Shown piece after piece: positions 8,739 to 12,576 of a stretch of 12,576 nucleotides of DNA. The notes beneath the pieces are model-generated. The model made no database searches. It was not told the DNA's origin and saw nothing but the letters and a program-made list of their open reading frames with translations. The stretch's first letter is position 1. Each line of letters begins with the position of its first letter. A program made the position numbers and the translations under genes. Source of the DNA: Neolecta irregularis DAH-3 (lineage: Eukaryota; Ascomycota; Neolectomycetes; Neolectales; Neolectaceae); contig LXFE01004028.1 in assembly GCA_001929475.1 (NCBI GenBank), positions 1 to 12,576 of the forward strand, written 5' to 3'.

Positions 8739-9810
8739 AAAAGGCAGAAGCTTCGGCTTTGTGGAGTCCACGGTTAAATAGCTAAATAGACTGGAAGGTC
8801 TAAATTAGCGCTGCAATTTATTTGATGCTAGTGCAATGCCATCTTTTGTAGAGAAAAGAAGTCTTGCATAATTTTAGTACGAGATAAGGTTCTGATAAAC
8901 GACCTCGAAAGAGCATTAAGTAGTAATCTTCAATTTATCATTTATGGTATAATGGGATATCCGTTACTCTAGATGTAACAGCATCGAGTATGAGAACCTT
9001 GCGTAAATACATGAAAATCGGTAAAGATATCACTCGAGATGATTTTGTTGTATTCGTGACTCTTTTTATCCGATGATAAGGGTTGATTAGCTCACGGACA
9101 TCCGCTCTATCTAGAGAAAGTCATTGGGTCGTCTCCCGATTGATTTAAATACCCAGACTTTCACGTATACAATCTGTGCAGAATGATACATGAAAGATCC
9201 ATGTCATAGAACGAGCTAGTTGCTCATATATCCGTCCTCATAAGAACCAATCCGGTGTTTCGTCTTTAGTGCGCGTCAATCTGGATTCTATTTCGAATTC
9301 GGTGTTTGACAAAGCATGATGCTCTTGCCATAGAGTCGACATGGAGCCATGGCCCACAACCGGTGTTGACATTTACTACCTCAATGCTCGGGTTTATGTT
9401 GCAGTTCGAAGTATTGATAATTCTGAATGAATGAATATCATTGCCGTAGAGAACTTTCTATTGTTTTCTTGCGCCCTTTGATCGGCCCTTTAGGTTTGCA
9501 ATATCCAAGTTTTTCTAGAGAAAAGTGGGATTATCGGCCTAGAATGAATGCAAGCATTAAAGGCAGGCTCAAATGCATTCAATGTTTAGCGGTGGAGTCG
9601 GTAAATTTAGTGTGGCAATTTTTCCTGTGTTGTGCAACCATGAACAGCTTGGGAAACAGCTATGTGAAGTTTGATCAAGCAAGACGGAAAAAGCGACTTC
9701 AGTCGTTGGTGTGCCGTAAGCTGAGACTATGAAACGGAAAGGACTAAGGCTGAACCACCAACGTAAGTGAACCGACCCCCATCCCCAAACAGTTTCTACA
9801 TTCAAGCATT
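8739..9810. other. Divergent intergenic region between transcription factor and Sdc1
   Basis: About 1.07 kb without a supported gene. An open frame at 9427-9732 (plus, ATG start, 101 codons) has no recognisable motif and probably lies in the Sdc1 promoter or leader. Three related elements occur at 9252-9260, 9300-9310 and 9360-9370 (CCGGTGTTT, CGGTGTTTGAC, CCGGTGTTGAC), all on the same strand. A candidate leader intron sits at 9763-9792. Confidence 0.5.
9763..9792 (+). other. Candidate 5' UTR intron of the Sdc1 gene, 30 nt
   Basis: A consensus donor GTAAGT and an acceptor CCAAACAG lie 30 nt apart, ending 18 nt before the ATG of Sdc1. Both ends are good matches, but no strong branch site is visible. 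An upstream ATG at 9729 does not splice into the Sdc1 frame, so if real it is a leader intron. Confidence 0.35.
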
Positions 9811-10271
9811 ATGAATCCAAACGAACAGCTTGACGATGTTCCTCCTCGAAACTCTCTTCAAGATGCCGTTATGAATGATCCGGAAAATTTACACAATATA
9901 CCTTCAATCCCAGATCCTCAGGGAAATTGTAATATTCCGCCACCTCCTCTAAAATCGACATCCAAACCTGATGTACAGGACGTCAAGATGGAATGTGTAT
10001 GCATTTGCACTCCTGCTTGTACTTAAACCCAGACTGCTTCTACACACCAAGTTGGGCCTTCTAAAATCACGCCTAATCAGGTTTTGGAAGCCGCTCCGGT
10101 AAGAAGCTACTTGAATCAAAAGGTCACACCTGTGCTTCTGGATGGGATGAGAATCCTTGCAAAAGAACAGTATGCTATATAGGCAAGGATATATTGATCA
10201 ATAGACCACCGAACCCATTAGAGCGACTGGGACAATACTTGATTGAACGAGGAAGAAATCAGGATTCATGA
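9811..10271 (+). CDS. SDC1: Sdc1 / Dpy-30 family subunit of COMPASS H3K4 methyltransferase
   Basis: Dpy-30-type proteins dimerise through a short helical motif and bind the Ash2/Bre2 subunit of the Set1 (COMPASS) complex in the nucleus. Three exons (9811-9996, 10033-10169, 10205-10271) give 129 aa. Residues 1-80 are a disordered Pro/Asn-rich leader (NIPPPPLKST). Residues 84-121 are the Dpy-30 motif: PVRSYLNQKVTPVLLDGMR then ILAKEQ/PPNPLERLGQYLIER, matching the family consensus including the PPNPL turn. Introns are 36 nt (9997-10032, GTATGC...AACCCAG) and 35 nt (10170-10204, GTATGC...CAATAG). The second splits the Gln108 codon, and skipping it would destroy the motif. It is convergent with uS15, with 87 bp between the two stop codons. 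Assignment is firm; the exact first junction rests on reading frame. Confidence 0.9.
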
Positions 10272-10358
10272 AAATAGCGCTCAAACAAGAGGGCGTTATG
10301 TACAATATTGTTAGACGTGAACGAAATGTATTTGTTGGATATACACAGAATACATAAT

Positions 10359-11023
10359 CTAGGCGATTTGAGCAGCAGCAGTAGCCGCTTCACTGACACA
10401 AATTAGCAAAAGATCAACAGCTCACAACATACTATTTGAAAGTTGGAGCAATGGCGCCAGTGGTTTTGTAGTATCGGGCCAATCTGTGAATTCGAGATTC
10501 AATGAGAATCAATCTGAATTTTGCGTCCTTGTCTTTGCGGTTTCGTTCAAGATGGCCTCGGACAGCAAGGGCCTATGATACATCAATATATGAGAAGAAT
10601 ATTTACTACCTTTTTCATAAGATTGTAAAGATCCTCTGGGAGCTTTGAAACAATTCCTAATCACTTTGTCAGTCTTTTGAACCGAACAAAGGCTTAGTCG
10701 ATGAACGTACCGTTCATTTTCAGGAGACGGACAATCTTGTTGCCTTGAAATTAGATTTGTCAAGTGTTTAATTGGGTATACCAGTGACATTTTTCACTTG
10801 AGCGATCCCGTGCGAATCCCGAAGGACTACGCCAATTTGCGAAGGAGCAAGACCCTTCTTCGAATATTTGATAATTTGCTCGACCACTTCATCAGGAGAG
10901 GTCTTGAGCCAAGACGGAGGCTTTCGAGAGTAAGGCAAGGCCGAAGCGGCCATGCCTTTACCTTTGCTGTGCATTCGACTAGAAACATTGGAAATGAACA
11001 TCAAAAATATAGAGATACCCCAT
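10359..11023 (-). CDS. RPS13: 40S ribosomal protein uS15 (S13)
   Basis: Small-subunit protein that binds 18S rRNA. Six exons (11023-11019, 10978-10782, 10743-10711, 10656-10610, 10572-10433, 10392-10359) give 151 aa, exactly the usual eukaryotic length. Conserved blocks: [62 protein letters not shown], then [10 protein letters not shown] and [18 protein letters not shown]. The five introns are 40, 38, 54, 37 and 40 nt, all GT-AG. The first coding exon is only ATGGG; the Gly codon is split. Oddities: the loop normally reading GLAPEIPEDLY is [11 protein letters not shown] here, and the C-terminus is [19 protein letters not shown] rather than GVLPPTWKYESATAS-type. These may simply be lineage-specific. 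Divergent with the membrane-protein gene at 11418. Confidence 0.95.
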
Positions 11024-11417
11024 AGCTGTATATGTTTGGTGAGTAACGAAACGTTTTTGGCGTGGTGGTGAGCGTTGGAGATAGGACCGTCAATCAAATT
11101 TGTGACCTTTGAAAACCTAATTAGGGGACATTGGATGCAACCTCGGCATCATTTGGCATTCCTACGTCAGATCATATATGTCATAAAATCAGGAATTCAA
11201 GTTCGTAATGCAGGCAAACCTCCAAATACTTATCATTAGCCATCGCAGGATCTTGAGGGACCATACATTCCAATATGTCGTCCCTCATTGCTTCCCATTC
11301 TTAATTCGATGACAGCCACAATTGTTCACATATCGTGAATACCAATGACTGCTGCAAACGAATTTTAAAAGCGTGAGAATCCTCCTCTTTCGCACCATTC
11401 TTCATCACATTTTCACA
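11024..11417. promoter_or_regulatory. Divergent promoter of uS15 and the PPAY membrane protein, with CArG box
   Basis: 394 bp between the two start codons. It contains CCTAATTAGG at 11116-11125, a perfect CC(A/T)6GG CArG box as bound by Mcm1/SRF-type MADS factors, 92 bp upstream of the uS15 start and 292 bp upstream of the other gene. No other gene or RNA seen. That the box serves uS15 is inference from distance and from known Mcm1 use at ribosomal protein promoters in some yeasts. Confidence 0.45.
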
Positions 11418-11985
11418 ATGTCAACTCTTTTAGAACAAATCACTGCTAGTACTCCTGTGTAATACTTACATCTTGCAAGCCAATGCTTAAATCTAGTTCT
11501 AAATGGGTTGAGTTTACTGCATTGACTGAAGCGCCTGTAAATGGGACTAATTCAATCGACATTACTCGCACTTTTGCATTTATCTTTTGCGTCATAGCTA
11601 TAAGCATTGGCGTGGGTGAGACCTTTTTCTACCTTGCGCTTAACTGACTGATCAAGTGATGAGTATTGCCATGACCGTTCTCCGTGCCTCTCCACGGCAA
11701 TCCTTTTATAAAACATCCCCAGAGGGACCTTTCGACCTCGAAGAAAATTCATGGTATTTAGAACAGCAGTATCGCTCCGACCCGGTTCGAATTTCTTTAC
11801 CTCAACCACCATGTTCTATTTATTTGAATCATGAGAAACTTCCGCGTGATGGACCTATAGGTTTAACATTGACGTCTGTTATTTTCGCACCTCCAGCGTA
11901 CACTCTGAACGATTCTGAATTGCCAGGCTACCCTTTGGCGAGGCCTTTAGAAGAGCTGGTGGATGACTCAGAGGAAGATTTATAA
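11418..11985 (+). CDS. Small single-pass membrane protein with PPAY and LPGY motifs
   Basis: I do not recognise a named family. Exons 11418-11458, 11497-11615 and 11657-11985 give 162 aa. Introns are 38 nt (11459-11496, GTAATA...AATCTAG) and 41 nt (11616-11656, GTGAGA...ATCAAG); each restores an open frame across in-frame stops. The start is the first ATG in a good context (CACAATGTC). Residues 1-36 are polar with a sequon NGT at 29-31. One hydrophobic helix lies at about 40-62 (FAFIFCVIAISIGVVMSIA), followed at once by a basic VLRASPR. The remaining 100 residues are soluble, with PPAY at 132-135, LPGY at 142-145 and an acidic end (ELVDDSEEDL). No cleavable signal peptide is seen; N-out/C-in topology is suggested by the sequon and positive flank. 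PPxY-type motifs bind WW domains of Rsp5/Nedd4 ubiquitin ligases, so an adaptor or substrate role is possible but inferred. Confidence 0.7.
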
Positions 11986-12576
11986 AGGATGGCATTCATG
12001 TAGATTATACATTTGGTTAGAACGCTGGACATCAGATTTATTAAGGAATCATTGATGAATCTGCAACGTACGATTCTAAGTAAGGCCGAAATCAAGCATA
12101 TTTTGCGACTGTGAAAAGTACTGCGAGATTTCATTAATGCCTTTTATAAGTGCATCGGATTGATCATCTGTGCAGTGAAATTCGTCTATAAATCAAAGCG
12201 AATTCAATATCTTTGACAAAACATCTCATACTAGCTAGCTAAGACTACTCCCGTCATTGCTATTTCCGTCGTTTATATCGAGACTAGGTTATGCCACGTT
12301 GATATAATCGACATGCTCTATAGAATATATGAAGCCAAGCCACTATTCCTGATCGTGGTTCCCAGGTGTGATATTTAAAAATACCGTTAAGCATGTGGAA
12401 CGAAAATGATATTGCAATTTTTTGCCATGTCTCTGGTTTGGCTTTTCCTTTGGTCAAAGTCTAGATTTCTATAACCGACGAGGCTATTTCTATTTCCTAT
12501 AAGTAGACCTGTAGCTGCTTGCTTGCTACAATTGCAGCCTGGTTCGAATAAGACCAGGTTTATTATACTAGCCTGA
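11986..12576. other. Terminal stretch without a recognised gene
   Basis: No conserved coding frame on either strand; the one minus-strand frame near 11928-12134 is antisense to the membrane-protein gene and its 3' UTR. Near the window end a short inverted repeat, CCTGGT (12538-12543) and ACCAGG (12553-12558), encloses a 9-nt loop. It contains GGTTCGAAT, which resembles a tRNA B-box, but no cloverleaf can be folded around it. Confidence 0.5.

Noticed and set aside
9569-9805. Minus-strand frame upstream of Sdc1.
   Set aside because: No conserved motif, unusual Trp/Ser composition, and it runs across the Sdc1 leader on the opposite strand.
10798-11025. Plus-strand Arg-rich frame.
   Set aside because: It is the antisense shadow of the conserved second exon of uS15.
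1-12576. Possibility of a secondary-metabolite or defence gene cluster centred on the Zn2Cys6 factor.
   Set aside because: No synthase, transporter, oxidoreductase or nuclease gene is adjacent; the neighbours are housekeeping genes.

Overview
The window looks like nuclear DNA of a filamentous ascomycete (Pezizomycotina-type). The evidence is spliceosomal introns in almost every gene, a Zn2Cys6 fungal-specific transcription factor, and protein sequences (CWC22, 6-phosphogluconolactonase, Sdc1/Dpy-30, uS15) that read like ascomycete orthologues. The genus cannot be named from sequence alone. Gene density is about one gene per 1.2 kb, with genes alternating between strands and no operons. No rRNA, tRNA, CRISPR array or recognisable transposon was seen.

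Layout from left to right. (1) The 5' part of the splicing factor CWC22 runs leftward off the window edge (1-1286, minus). (2) An unrecognised coiled-coil, basic protein is head-to-head with it and touches its 5' end (1238/1285-2022, plus). (3) A weakly supported stretch covers 2023-3281, with one orphan frame. (4) A gene for a probable single-pass surface protein follows (3282-3836 or further, minus), then an AT-rich gap. (5) 6-phosphogluconolactonase (4923-5807, minus) and a LYR-motif mitochondrial-type protein (5924-6669, plus) share a 116-bp divergent promoter that contains a CACGTG palindrome. (6) A Zn2Cys6 transcription factor (6814-8738, minus) is followed by about 1 kb of upstream DNA. 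(7) Sdc1/Dpy-30, the COMPASS subunit (9811-10271, plus), converges on ribosomal protein uS15 (10359-11023, minus). (8) A small membrane protein with PPAY and LPGY motifs (11418-11985, plus) shares a divergent promoter with uS15 that holds a perfect CArG box. (9) The last 0.6 kb has no recognisable gene.

The genes are mostly housekeeping (pre-mRNA splicing, pentose phosphate pathway, mitochondria, histone methylation, translation). They do not form an evident pathway or secondary-metabolite cluster, and I did not find a clear new multi-gene system.

The most striking property is intron size. Nearly all introns inferred from protein continuity are 34-42 nt, shorter than is usual for filamentous ascomycetes. 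Two CWC22 introns appear to be GC-AG with the same GCATC donor. Exon joins were worked out by eye from reading frame and family conservation, so RNA evidence would be the decisive test.
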